A DNA stretch of 64,000 nt from Paenibacillus sediminis (GTDB lineage Bacteria; Bacillota; Bacilli; Paenibacillales; Paenibacillaceae), in NCBI RefSeq assembly GCF_017873765.1, contig NZ_JAGGKP010000002.1, positions 266,245-330,244 on the forward strand, read 5' to 3'. Made by a program: the position numbers and the translations under genes. Positions within the stretch are counted from its first letter, which is position 1, and each line of letters opens with the position of its first letter. The notes beneath the pieces are model-generated. The model did not search any database. It saw only the letters and a program-made list of their open reading frames with translations, and was not told the origin of the DNA. Positions 34,812 through 43,485 of this stretch are shown here, piece after piece.

Positions 34812-34864
34812 GGTACTTTTCAGTGCTTATGGTACTTTTCAGTACCTATAGTACTAAAAAGTAC
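34812..34864 (+). promoter_or_regulatory. Three HxlR/YodB-type operator boxes
   Basis: Palindromes with TACT-N4-AGTA cores: imperfect at 34812-34827 (GGTACTTTTCAGTGCT), perfect at 34831-34846 (GGTACTTTTCAGTACC) and 34851-34864 (GTACTAAAAAGTAC). The cores start at 34814, 34833 and 34852, exactly 19 bp apart. YodB and CatR of B. subtilis bind TACT-N4-AGTA sites, so this is a strong candidate operator for the divergent HxlR gene and MFS operon. Confidence 0.82.
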
Positions 34865-34941
34865 GTACTGTTCATTTGTGTTTGGATAATCCATAATAAC
34901 ATGTACCGGCCGGTGATTACCATACAATAGGAGTGGAAAGA

Positions 34942-36153
34942 ATGCTGTTGGATAAAAAAAGAAGTACTTTGGCGCTCCTTGCGTTAGCGGTAAGCTCCTT
35001 TGCTATTGGAACAACCGAATTTATCAGTGTGGGACTGCTCCCTCTAATCGCTGATGACTTACAAATATCAGTCACAACAGCCGGACTCACGGTTACTTTA
35101 TATGCTTTGGGGGTTACCTTTGGAGCCCCTATTCTAACATCACTCACTTCCAAAGTGTCACGCAAATCATTGCTACTATGGATTATGATCGTATTTATCG
35201 CAGGCAATAGCCTTGCCGCCGCTGCGCATGGGATTGCCTTACTATTGATTGCACGCGTCATTTCCGCGTTGTCACACGGTGTATTTATGTCGATTGCATC
35301 GACGATTGCAGCGGATCTCGTACCTGAGAACCGTAGGGCCAGCGCCATATCAATTATGTTCTCAGGGCTTACCATAGCGACCGTTACAGGAGTTCCTCTA
35401 GGTACTTTCATGGGACAACAACTAAGTTGGCGAGCTGCGTTTATAGCTATTGCCCTAGTCGGTGTCTTGGCTTTTATCGCTAATATTTTGTTGGTACCTT
35501 CTAATTTGCGAAAAGGAACTACAACAGAGCTTCGTGATCATCTTCAGCTCGTTACGAATGGACGATTGCTGCTTGCATTTGCGATTACGGCACTGGGGTA
35601 CGGCGGAACGTTTGTTGTATACACTTATTTATCTCCGCTTCTCCACGATATAACCGGATTTCAAGAAAAGACGGTAGCCGTTATTCTGCTTTTATACGGA
35701 ATCGCAATTGCGATCGGCAATGTCATTGGAGGAAAAGCTGCCAACCGCAAACCGATAACGGCTTTGCTCTTCATGTTTGCATTACAAGCCATTGTGCTCT
35801 TCCTGTTAACGTTCACCGCTCCGTATAAAGCAGCTGGCTTATTTACCATCTTCTTTATGGGATTGTTAGCCTTCATGAACGTGCCAGGACTGCAAGTGTA
35901 CGTCGTTATGCTCGCTGAACGCTTTGCACCGAAGGCAGTAGATGTAGCCTCAGCTCTCAACATTGCCGCATTTAATGCGGGCATTGCGCTTGGCGCATAT
36001 TTGGGCGGCATCATTACCGACTCAATCGGTCTACGCCAGACACCATGGGTCGGTGCATTAATGGTTCTGGGAGCCGTCATTTTGGCAGCTTGGAGTCGTG
36101 CTCTGGAAAATAAAGACGAAGCCGCCCGCAATACCAAACATGTATATCAATAA
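34942..36153 (+). CDS. MFS transporter (DHA1, drug/arabinose efflux type)
   Basis: 403 residues, twelve helices. Motif A-like region GVTFGAPILTSLTSKVSRKS and signature RVISALSHGVFMSIASTIAAD, EFISVGLLPLIADDLQIS and GVPLGTFMGQQLSWR are typical of the YdhP/AraJ export group. AGGAG is eight bases before ATG 34942, which is chosen over GTG 34933. In an operon with the aldo/keto reductase downstream (23-bp gap) and under HxlR control; a toxic carbonyl or quinone efflux role is inferred. Confidence 0.9.
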   Translation: MLLDKKRSTLALLALAVSSFAIGTTEFISVGLLPLIADDLQISVTTAGLTVTLYALGVTFGAPILTSLTSKVSRKSLLLWIMIVFIAGNSLAAAAHGIALLLIARVISALSHGVFMSIASTIAADLVPENRRASAISIMFSGLTIATVTGVPLGTFMGQQLSWRAAFIAIALVGVLAFIANILLVPSNLRKGTTTELRDHLQLVTNGRLLLAFAITALGYGGTFVVYTYLSPLLHDITGFQEKTVAVILLLYGIAIAIGNVIGGKAANRKPITALLFMFALQAIVLFLLTFTAPYKAAGLFTIFFMGLLAFMNVPGLQVYVVMLAERFAPKAVDVASALNIAAFNAGIALGAYLGGIITDSIGLRQTPWVGALMVLGAVILAAWSRALENKDEAARNTKHVYQ

Positions 36154-36176
36154 TTCACCACTGGGAGGGAATTTCG

Positions 36177-37022
36177 ATGACAGCAATAAATTTGCAAGAT
36201 ACTACCACGTTACACAATGGCGTTAAAATGCCTTGGTTTGGAATCGGTGTCTTTAAAGTAGAAGAAGGCTCTGAGCTCGTAAAGGCCGTAAAAGCAGCCA
36301 TCAAACACGGTTATCGGAGTATCGATACTGCTGCTATTTACGAGAATGAGAAGAGCGTCGGACAAGCGATTCACGAAGCACTGACTGAAAATAAACTTTC
36401 TAGAGAAGACCTCTTCGTGACCTCGAAAGTATGGAATGCTGATCTTGGATACGAATCCACACTCGCAGCCTATGAGACAAGCTTGAATAAGCTTGGCTTG
36501 GATTATCTCGATTTATACCTTATTCACTGGCCGGTAAAAGGTAAATATAAACAGGCTTGGAGAGCGCTGGAGACGTTATATAAAGAAGGCCGCGTAAAGG
36601 CAATTGGAGTAAGCAACTTCCAAATCCATCATCTTGAAGACGTCATGAAAGATGCCGAAATTAAACCGATGGTTAATCAAGTTGAGTACCATCCATATTT
36701 AACTCAAACCGAATTGCTCGCATTCTGTAAAGAACAAGGCATTCAAATGGAGGCTTGGTCCCCGCTTATGCAGGGCCAACTACTGGATAACCCAGTTCTC
36801 AAAGAAATTGCCGACAAACACGGTAAATCCGTTGCTCAAGTCATTCTTCGCTGGGACTTGCAGCATGGTGTCGTAACAATCCCGAAATCGACTAAAGAGC
36901 ATCGAATTATCGAAAATGCCTCTGTGTTTGACTTTGAATTAACAAATGAAGAGGTTGCCCGCATTGACGAATTGAATCAGAATCACCGTGTTGGTCCAGA
37001 TCCAGACAATTTTGATTTCTAA
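36177..37022 (+). CDS. yvgN: Aldo/keto reductase, glyoxal/methylglyoxal reductase type
   Basis: 281 residues, aligned end to end with B. subtilis YvgN (VKMPWFGIGVFKVEEGSELV, YRSIDTAAIYENEKSVG, EAWSPLMQGQLLDNPVLKEI, GVVTIPKSTKEHRIIENA). Catalytic Asp (SIDTAA), Tyr (IYENE), Lys (TSKVWN) and His (IHWPVK) are intact. It detoxifies glyoxals with NADPH. Ends in a strong terminator; second gene of the HxlR-controlled operon. Confidence 0.93.
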   Translation: MTAINLQDTTTLHNGVKMPWFGIGVFKVEEGSELVKAVKAAIKHGYRSIDTAAIYENEKSVGQAIHEALTENKLSREDLFVTSKVWNADLGYESTLAAYETSLNKLGLDYLDLYLIHWPVKGKYKQAWRALETLYKEGRVKAIGVSNFQIHHLEDVMKDAEIKPMVNQVEYHPYLTQTELLAFCKEQGIQMEAWSPLMQGQLLDNPVLKEIADKHGKSVAQVILRWDLQHGVVTIPKSTKEHRIIENASVFDFELTNEEVARIDELNQNHRVGPDPDNFDF

Positions 37023-37037
37023 ATAGAAGTGATGTGA

Positions 37038-37092
37038 AACAAGGCGCCATTCCTTTTAGCTCATGAAAGGGATCGGCGCCTTGTTTTTTTTT
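37038..37092 (+). terminator. Intrinsic terminator after yvgN
   Basis: AACAAGGCGCC/GGCGCCTTGTT stem with a 26-nt loop, followed by TTTTTTT. Confidence 0.9.
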
Positions 37093-37181
37093 GCATACAT
37101 ACATAATTCAACGTAGGCAAACACCCTATTCATTCTTCCTGAATATGATGGGTTAGAGCATTGTGAAAAGGAGTGTGTTCT

Positions 37182-38291
37182 ATGATCGGAAAAGACCGTC
37201 ACTATTTTGCACGCGGCAATACCGCGCGCGGCGTTCACTTTCTATATGATTCGGCATTTCAAGGATTGAACAAACTATTCTTACTCGAAGGATTCCCAGG
37301 AACCGGAAAATCAACCATGATGAGCCGTTTAGCGGATGAAATGCTGGGTCAAGGGTGTAACGTCAATCTGTTCCATTCCCCCATAAACCCCGATGAGATT
37401 GATGCTGTCATCAATACCGATCTGAACATCGGTATTGCCGATGGGCAATATTGCGAGGGCTTATCGTCCCTGAGCGATGTAGAGATCGTCCGTATTGATT
37501 TGGGTGGAGCGGTCGATATGAATCAATTGTCCGAAAATACTCAGAAGGAGCTTGAAGCTTTACACAGCTTGCTTGTAGAGTCTTATTCGAAAGCCTACGA
37601 CACATTTGCCACAGCACTGCGAATCCATGATGAATGGGAGAGCATATACATCGACCAAATGGATTTCCATGAAGCGAACCAAGTCGGTCAGGAGCTTATC
37701 AATTCTTTGTTCGGCAACTATACGCTGGATAAAGAATCCATTGTTCGCCACCTCTTTTTCGGAGCTGCCACACCAAGAGGAGCCGTTGACCATATCCAGA
37801 CGCTGACGGCAGACCTCGAGAAGCGGATCTTCATCAAAGGCCGTCCCGGTTCCGGCAAATCAACCATGCTCAAACGGATCGCCGCCACTGCCGAGGCAAG
37901 AGGTTTTGACGTTCAAGTCTTCCACTGCGGCTTCGACCCAAACAGCCTTGACATGCTGATCTTTCCAGAGCTTAGCCTCGCTATCTTCGACAGCACTGCG
38001 CCTCATGAATATTTCCCGAACAGAACCGGCGACCACATCGTCGATATGTATGAGCTCGCTGTACAGCCGGGAACCGATGAGCGGTTTGCCTCTGATATCC
38101 TGCATATTCAGCAAAGATATTCACAGAAAATGAAAGAAGCCACTTCATACTTAGGCGAAGCACAAGAGATTGATTCCCGCATTAAATCACATTACATGGC
38201 CATTACAGATTTCACCTTTGTCAATCATTTGTATAGAGAGCTGCAAAGTGAACTCAATCATTTAATAACCCACACTCGGCAAGAAGCTTAA
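37182..38291 (+). CDS. Twin P-loop ATPase of unknown role
   Basis: 369 residues with two similar halves. Each has a Walker A: GFPGTGKSTMM near residue 41 and GRPGSGKSTMLKRI near residue 220, preceded by the paired HFLYDSAFQGL and HLFFGAATPRGAVDHI. It resembles the widespread but uncharacterised Firmicutes family annotated as tandem ATP-binding (PRK06851-like). Walker-B-like segments after each P-loop are LNIGIADG and LSLAIFDST. No partners adjoin. ATG 37182 has AAGGAG eight bases before it, so GTG 37173 is not used. Confidence 0.8.
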   Translation: MIGKDRHYFARGNTARGVHFLYDSAFQGLNKLFLLEGFPGTGKSTMMSRLADEMLGQGCNVNLFHSPINPDEIDAVINTDLNIGIADGQYCEGLSSLSDVEIVRIDLGGAVDMNQLSENTQKELEALHSLLVESYSKAYDTFATALRIHDEWESIYIDQMDFHEANQVGQELINSLFGNYTLDKESIVRHLFFGAATPRGAVDHIQTLTADLEKRIFIKGRPGSGKSTMLKRIAATAEARGFDVQVFHCGFDPNSLDMLIFPELSLAIFDSTAPHEYFPNRTGDHIVDMYELAVQPGTDERFASDILHIQQRYSQKMKEATSYLGEAQEIDSRIKSHYMAITDFTFVNHLYRELQSELNHLITHTRQEA

Positions 38292-38309
38292 CCTCCCGGG
38301 TGACCGCAA

Positions 38310-38346
38310 ATAAGGACTTCTGCAGTATTCTTGCAGAAGTCCTTAT
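38310..38346. terminator. Bidirectional hairpin terminator
   Basis: ATAAGGACTTCTGCA/TGCAGAAGTCCTTAT, 15-bp perfect stem between convergent genes. T-runs are short, so the stem length carries the call. Confidence 0.75.
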
Positions 38347-38366
38347 CATTAAACACGCGTCTTTCT

Positions 38367-39662
38367 TCACTCAAGATCTGCTTTCTTTTGATCATTCGGT
38401 GGAATCCTGAGAAACATTGAGATCACGAAGGATACCATCAGCAGACTGAAAGGCACGGCACTGACCAAAATTTTAAAAGTCGCTTCTGGGTTAGGTCCAG
38501 GATTGGTGCCGCTGACATAGCCGAACAGCATGCCGACAATCCAAAAGGAAAGCGCCGAAATGAGTCCGCTGGAACGGGTAATAAACCCGGCGACGGCCGT
38601 ATATATCCCTTCCCTTCTGCGTCCAGTTTTTAAAGTATCACGGTCGATAATTTGTCCGCTAATTACGGCAGGTGTAACAAGAAAACCTGAAAGTCCGAAA
38701 CCTGCAATCGCACCCGCTGCAATACCGCTGCCAAGATCTTTGGCAAACCATAACGGAATAACCGAAAGCCCATAGAAGGCGAGAGCAAGACGCCATCCCT
38801 TTACCCCTCCAAGCTTGCGGACAACCCAATACCACACTGCCACAAGCGGAATAACGGAAACAAAAATGGATGCAAGAAGAATAGATACCTGTGATTCGGG
38901 CACTTTCAAAACGTACTTGGCATAGAAAGGAATGATAGAACCGAGAAGTCCGTTTACTGTTTGGGCGAATGAATTGGCAATATTAAATATCCAAAACTCC
39001 TTGTTTTTAAGCGTTTCGCGGAATGCCTCCATAAATTTAAGAGGCGCTTCCTGATGAATGTCCTCCTTTTCCCTTACATACAACATGCAAATCGACATAA
39101 ACAAAGCGAAAGCGAGACCGAACAACAAGGCCATATTACGGAACCCATACGCGGTAAATAGGATAGGCGTCAATGCGGAAGCAATGAGGAGAGCAATAAT
39201 TTGAAAAACTTGTTGTATCGCCGAAGCTTTGGCACGAGGCCTGTCACCCCTGAACAGCTCTGGAAACAAGGCACCGTAATTTACCCACAGCACAGTAGAT
39301 ACCGTTTCATACAGCATTAACGCAATAAGAAACCATGTAAATAGTTGCATACCTTCTATTCCTTCAGGAACAGCGAACACCATCACGAAACTGCAAATAA
39401 ATAACGGCATGGCAGCAATAATCCATGGCCTGCGCCTTCCAAAGCGGGTTCTTGTCATGTCCGAGAGATAGCCAAATATCGGTTGATCGAGCGCATCCCA
39501 TATTAAATAAATGGTTCGAGCTAAGGTAGCAAGACCGACGGCTAGACCAAGCTTCTCTACGTAATAATAACTGTAATAACTACTAAAGGCCTGCACAGGG
39601 ATCATCATGGCCAGCATACCCATGGCATATCCTACTGGTGAATTCAAATGCTTTTCTCTCAT
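38367..39662 (-). CDS. GPH-family cation:sugar/glycoside symporter
   Basis: 431 residues, twelve helices. Marks of the glycoside-pentoside-hexuronide family: IYLIWDALDQPIFGYLSDMT, RTRFGRRRPWIIAAMPLF, and WILVGMLF-like C-terminal helices. Substrate unknown; no glycosidase gene is adjacent. GGAGGAG precedes the ATG. Confidence 0.88.
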   Translation of the reverse strand: MREKHLNSPVGYAMGMLAMMIPVQAFSSYYSYYYVEKLGLAVGLATLARTIYLIWDALDQPIFGYLSDMTRTRFGRRRPWIIAAMPLFICSFVMVFAVPEGIEGMQLFTWFLIALMLYETVSTVLWVNYGALFPELFRGDRPRAKASAIQQVFQIIALLIASALTPILFTAYGFRNMALLFGLAFALFMSICMLYVREKEDIHQEAPLKFMEAFRETLKNKEFWIFNIANSFAQTVNGLLGSIIPFYAKYVLKVPESQVSILLASIFVSVIPLVAVWYWVVRKLGGVKGWRLALAFYGLSVIPLWFAKDLGSGIAAGAIAGFGLSGFLVTPAVISGQIIDRDTLKTGRRREGIYTAVAGFITRSSGLISALSFWIVGMLFGYVSGTNPGPNPEATFKILVSAVPFSLLMVSFVISMFLRIPPNDQKKADLE

Positions 39663-39750
39663 TGATCATTCTCCTCCACATGGCAGAGCTTTCTATCAAT
39701 ATATGCATTTGAACATTCATCCAAGTACTCTGATACCAAGAACCCCTTGC

Positions 39751-40326
39751 TCAGAATTCGTAGCCCCTAACCTTCGAGAAAATATTGATATTCGCCAATT
39801 CGCCTGTTTCTTCTCGGCTGATACTTCGCAGCACCCCTTCCAGCGTATACCCTGCTCGTTTGGCGACCCTGGTGCTGGATATGTTACGGCTGTTGCAGCG
39901 TATTTCGATCCGGTTCGCTTCTAAATGAGTGATTGCAAAATTCGTAATCCCGTTCACTGCTTCTGTCATATAGCCCTGACCCGATCTGGATGTTCTAACC
40001 CAATATCCAATTTCAAAATGACGTATATCCCAATTAATGCGATGAAGTCCGCTGCTTCCTACAAACTCCCCTGTATGCTTATCAAATAAATGCAAAACGA
40101 GATCCGTCCGTGCTAAGAAATCAAGTCTCGCTTTCCTTACATAGGCTTCCGACTCATCCACTGAAGGTACCGTTCTTGCAAACGGCAACCAAGGACGCAG
40201 TTCATCTACACTTTCCCGAATGGCTTCATTAATGATCGCTCCGTCTCCCCACTGCGGGGCACGAATGATTAGACGATTCGTCTCAAACTCCTCGGGAAAT
40301 GATATTAAAATCGGATTAATGCTCAT
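39751..40326 (-). CDS. RimJ/RimL-type N-acetyltransferase
   Basis: 191 residues of the GNAT ribosomal-protein acetyltransferase branch: NRLIIRAPQWGDGAIINEAI, HFEIGYWVRTSRSGQGYMTE (acetyl-CoA loop) and IEIRCNSRNISSTRVAKRAG with YTLEGVLR. It probably acetylates a protein N-terminus or small amine. Single gene with a GGAGGGG ribosome site. Confidence 0.9.
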   Translation of the reverse strand: MSINPILISFPEEFETNRLIIRAPQWGDGAIINEAIRESVDELRPWLPFARTVPSVDESEAYVRKARLDFLARTDLVLHLFDKHTGEFVGSSGLHRINWDIRHFEIGYWVRTSRSGQGYMTEAVNGITNFAITHLEANRIEIRCNSRNISSTRVAKRAGYTLEGVLRSISREETGELANINIFSKVRGYEF

Positions 40327-40404
40327 ACTCTGCCCCTCCTATATGTCCATATATTTCCAATATGCTATCATAAATAAAACTGCTAACTCAAGTAACTGTT
40401 ATCA

Positions 40405-40442
40405 AATTAAAAAGGCGTACCCATATACATGGATACGCCTTT
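40405..40442 (-). terminator. Intrinsic terminator of rlmN
   Basis: Minus strand: AAAGGCGTATCC/GGGTACGCCTTT hairpin followed by TTAATTT, 18 bp after the stop. Confidence 0.85.
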
Positions 40443-40460
40443 AACCTATCAAAGGGTTAT

Positions 40461-41525
40461 TTATTGTGCTTTTTTGATTTGTTTGCTTCGCAGCTGTCCG
40501 CAGGCAGCATCGATATCGGTTCCGTGCTCCAGACGAACGCTGACGCTAACGTCTTGTTTTTTGAGCGTGTCATAGAACGCCAGGATCGAAGCCTGCTCGC
40601 TTCTCTGATATTGACTATGTTCATCGACAGGATTGTATGGAATCAAGTTCACATTTACGAGATCGCGTCTCGTACCGATCAGCTCAGCAAGCTCCAGTGC
40701 ATGCTCCTTACGGTCATTGACATCCTTCAGAAGGATATATTCGAGTGTAATCCGGCGATTTGTTTTGTTCAAATAGTAATCGATCGCTGGCATTAATTTC
40801 TCAAGCGGAATGGCACGGTTGATTTTCATGATCCGTGTTCGAAGCTCGTTGTTTGGCGCATGCAAGGAGATCGCCAGGTTCACTCCTAAATCGGAATCCG
40901 CGAATTCAACAATTTTGTCAGCAAGACCGCTTGTCGATACGGTAATATGTCTTGGACCAATAGCCAATCCTTTATGATCTTTAACAACCCGTATGAAGTT
41001 TGCCATATTCTCAAAATTATCAAACGGCTCGCCAATACCCATCACAACAATATGACTTACTCTTTCACCTTTGCCCGCTTTGTCTAGATGGAGCTGAACC
41101 TTCATGATTTGCTCCACAATTTCGCCGCTTAATAAATCACGACTCTTCTTCAGCAGCCCGCTCGCACAAAAACTGCATCCGATGTTGCATCCTACTTGGG
41201 TAGTAACACAAACCGACAAACCGAATTTATGGCGCATTAATACGGTCTCGATCAGATTGCCATCCTGCAGCTTGAACAGAAACTTAATCGTTCCATCCAC
41301 GGATTCTTGTTTAACATATTCGCTCATCGTTTCGATCGCAAAGTGATCGGAAAGCAATTGAACGCAATCCTGATTGACATCGGTCATCTCCGGGAAGCCC
41401 GCTACCCGCTTCCGATAAAGGTAGTCCCAGACCTGTGCGGCCCGTGACTTTTTATGACCGCGTTCCTCAAGCCACGCCGCCAGTTGGTCAAGTGTTAGTC
41501 CATATATAGAAGCTTTATTATTCAT
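40461..41525 (-). CDS. rlmN: 23S rRNA (adenine-2503-C2)-methyltransferase, RlmN family
   Basis: 354-residue radical-SAM methyltransferase. The cluster motif is [11 protein letters not shown]. Other marks are [55 protein letters not shown] and [14 protein letters not shown], and the C-terminal catalytic Cys in [15 protein letters not shown]. It modifies A2503 in 23S rRNA and possibly tRNA A37. Some RlmN/Cfr-like proteins are resistance methyltransferases. The sequence GEPFDN instead of GEP(L/M)xN deserves a check, so RlmN versus a Cfr-like relative is not fully settled. Confidence 0.85.
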   Translation of the reverse strand: MNNKASIYGLTLDQLAAWLEERGHKKSRAAQVWDYLYRKRVAGFPEMTDVNQDCVQLLSDHFAIETMSEYVKQESVDGTIKFLFKLQDGNLIETVLMRHKFGLSVCVTTQVGCNIGCSFCASGLLKKSRDLLSGEIVEQIMKVQLHLDKAGKGERVSHIVVMGIGEPFDNFENMANFIRVVKDHKGLAIGPRHITVSTSGLADKIVEFADSDLGVNLAISLHAPNNELRTRIMKINRAIPLEKLMPAIDYYLNKTNRRITLEYILLKDVNDRKEHALELAELIGTRRDLVNVNLIPYNPVDEHSQYQRSEQASILAFYDTLKKQDVSVSVRLEHGTDIDAACGQLRSKQIKKAQ

Positions 41526-41820
41526 TCGTAGTCCTCTTCCTATTCTGCTTAAATCTTAAGCTTACAATCTGGTTATTATTTTCCCAAAATTCGTGTCTGA
41601 AAACAAGTGGAGTTAATCGTTAATTCTCTTACATTACAATATTGCATCATTGCCCTGGGTAAAATTCCCTTAATATCCTTCGACATAAATTTACACTATT
41701 CTATTGAATTCGACAAAAAAATCTGTTAATTTAATAGGAATATTATTTTAAATTAAAAACGTTTTAAATCTTTAAAAAAATTACAAAACTCGCACAATAA
41801 AACTTCATAGGAGGTTCTTT
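41526..41820 (+). other. Gene-free AT-rich upstream region of the peptide transporter
   Basis: Divergent intergenic space between rlmN and the POT transporter. From 41700 it is extremely A/T-rich (AAATTAAAAACGTTTTAAAT). Vegetative promoter elements must lie here, but I could not choose one with confidence. No riboswitch or small gene is evident. Confidence 0.4.
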
Positions 41821-43317
41821 ATGCAAACAAATGTAAACAGACAAAACATTGTGGACAGTGTCCCGCAAAAAGGTTTTTTTGGACATCCTAAAGGATTATT
41901 CACCCTTTTCTTCACTGAGTTTTGGGAGCGTTTTTCTTATTATGGGATGAGAGCAATTCTTGTTTTTTACATGTACTATGAAGTTTCAAAAGGCGGACTG
42001 GGCCTGGATCAAAATACCGCTCTTGCCATTATGTCTATCTATGGATCATTAGTATATATGTCCGGCATTATTGGCGGCTGGTTAGCTGATAGAATATTCG
42101 GAACTTCAAAAGCGATATTTTACGGTGGAATATTAATTATGTTCGGCCATCTCGCTCTAGCTATTCCTGGCAGCGTCACTCTGTTCTTTGTTTCTATGAT
42201 ATTGATCGTGCTTGGTACAGGCCTCCTGAAACCTAACGTTTCCAGCATCGTAGGTGAAATTTACAGCGAAGAGGACCGCCGCCGCGATTCAGGATTCAGC
42301 ATTTTCTATATGGGGATTAACCTTGGCGGATTCCTCTCTCCATTAGTTGTAGGTACGATTCAAACCAAATTTAATTTCCACTATGGATTTGGTGTTGCCG
42401 CAATCGGTATGTTCTTAGGATTAGCTGTTTATGTTATTACGAAGAAAAAAAATCTTGGCATTGCCGGCACGTACGTTGCAAATCCTCTAAAACCAGATGA
42501 AAAGAAAAAAGTATTCACGATGATTGGTTTAGGTATTGCTGTTATCGCTGTATTAATCGCGGTTACGATTCCAGCGGGTGTGCTTACATTTAACAGTTTT
42601 ATTGATCTTGTAGGTTTTCTCGGAATTATCATTCCAACCCTCTACTTCGTTGTCATGTATCGCAGCCGTAAAACTACCGAAGTAGAACGTTCACGAATCA
42701 TTGCTTATATCCCGTTGTTTATCGCTTCTGTTATGTTCTGGGCGATCGAAGAGCAAGGATCAACCATCCTGGCTAGTTATGCCGATCAACGTACACAATT
42801 AGACTTTGCAGGAATTCATATTTCGCCAGCATGGTTCCAATCGCTCAACCCGTTATTTATTATTGTGTGTGCTCCGATCATTGCCTGGGTATGGGTAAAA
42901 CTAGGAAATCGTCAGCCGTCCGTTCCGCAAAAATTCTCTTTAGGATTATTGTTTGCCGGCTTATCATTTATTGTTATTCTTCTGCCAGCATACTTGGGCG
43001 GAGAACATTCACTTGTAAACCCGTTATGGCTTGTGCTTAGTTATTTCATCGTCGTCATTGGAGAATTATGCTTATCTCCTGTAGGACTCTCAGCGACTAC
43101 CAAGCTGGCGCCTGCTGCTTTCTCCGCGCAAACGATGAGTCTATGGTTCTTATCTAGCGCTGCAGCTCAAGCACTCAATGCGCAAATTGTGAAGTTCTAT
43201 ACGCCTGAGACCGAAATGGCTTACTTCGGAATCATTGGAGGAGCATCCATCATTCTTAGTTTGATTCTCTTCGCAATATCTCCTAAAATTCAACACCTTA
43301 TGAAGGGCATCAATTAA
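41821..43317 (+). CDS. dtpT: POT-family proton-dependent peptide transporter
   Basis: 498 residues, about fourteen helices. POT signature 1 is FFTEFWERFSYYGMRAILVFY, then GGWLADRIFGTSKAIFYGG, and signature 2 is FSIFYMGINLGGFLSPLVV. It imports di- and tripeptides with protons. AGGAGG lies six bases before the ATG and a strong terminator follows. Confidence 0.94.
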   Translation: MQTNVNRQNIVDSVPQKGFFGHPKGLFTLFFTEFWERFSYYGMRAILVFYMYYEVSKGGLGLDQNTALAIMSIYGSLVYMSGIIGGWLADRIFGTSKAIFYGGILIMFGHLALAIPGSVTLFFVSMILIVLGTGLLKPNVSSIVGEIYSEEDRRRDSGFSIFYMGINLGGFLSPLVVGTIQTKFNFHYGFGVAAIGMFLGLAVYVITKKKNLGIAGTYVANPLKPDEKKKVFTMIGLGIAVIAVLIAVTIPAGVLTFNSFIDLVGFLGIIIPTLYFVVMYRSRKTTEVERSRIIAYIPLFIASVMFWAIEEQGSTILASYADQRTQLDFAGIHISPAWFQSLNPLFIIVCAPIIAWVWVKLGNRQPSVPQKFSLGLLFAGLSFIVILLPAYLGGEHSLVNPLWLVLSYFIVVIGELCLSPVGLSATTKLAPAAFSAQTMSLWFLSSAAAQALNAQIVKFYTPETEMAYFGIIGGASIILSLILFAISPKIQHLMKGIN

Positions 43318-43348
43318 TAATATATAGTGCGCAACGTTAACTCTTTCT

Positions 43349-43394
43349 ATCCTATGAAATCCTAAATTTAAGGACTTTCATAGGATATTTTTTT
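43349..43394 (+). terminator. Intrinsic terminator after dtpT
   Basis: ATCCTATGAAA/TTTCATAGGAT outer stem and TCCTAAATTTAAGGA inner stem, followed by ATTTTTTT. Confidence 0.92.
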
Positions 43395-43485
43395 ATTTCA
43401 TTTTTCTCAAATAAAGACGATAATTAAACAGAAAAGAAATATTTGGAATTAAACCCTTAGTTTGAAAAATGAGGAGAGTTAACGC

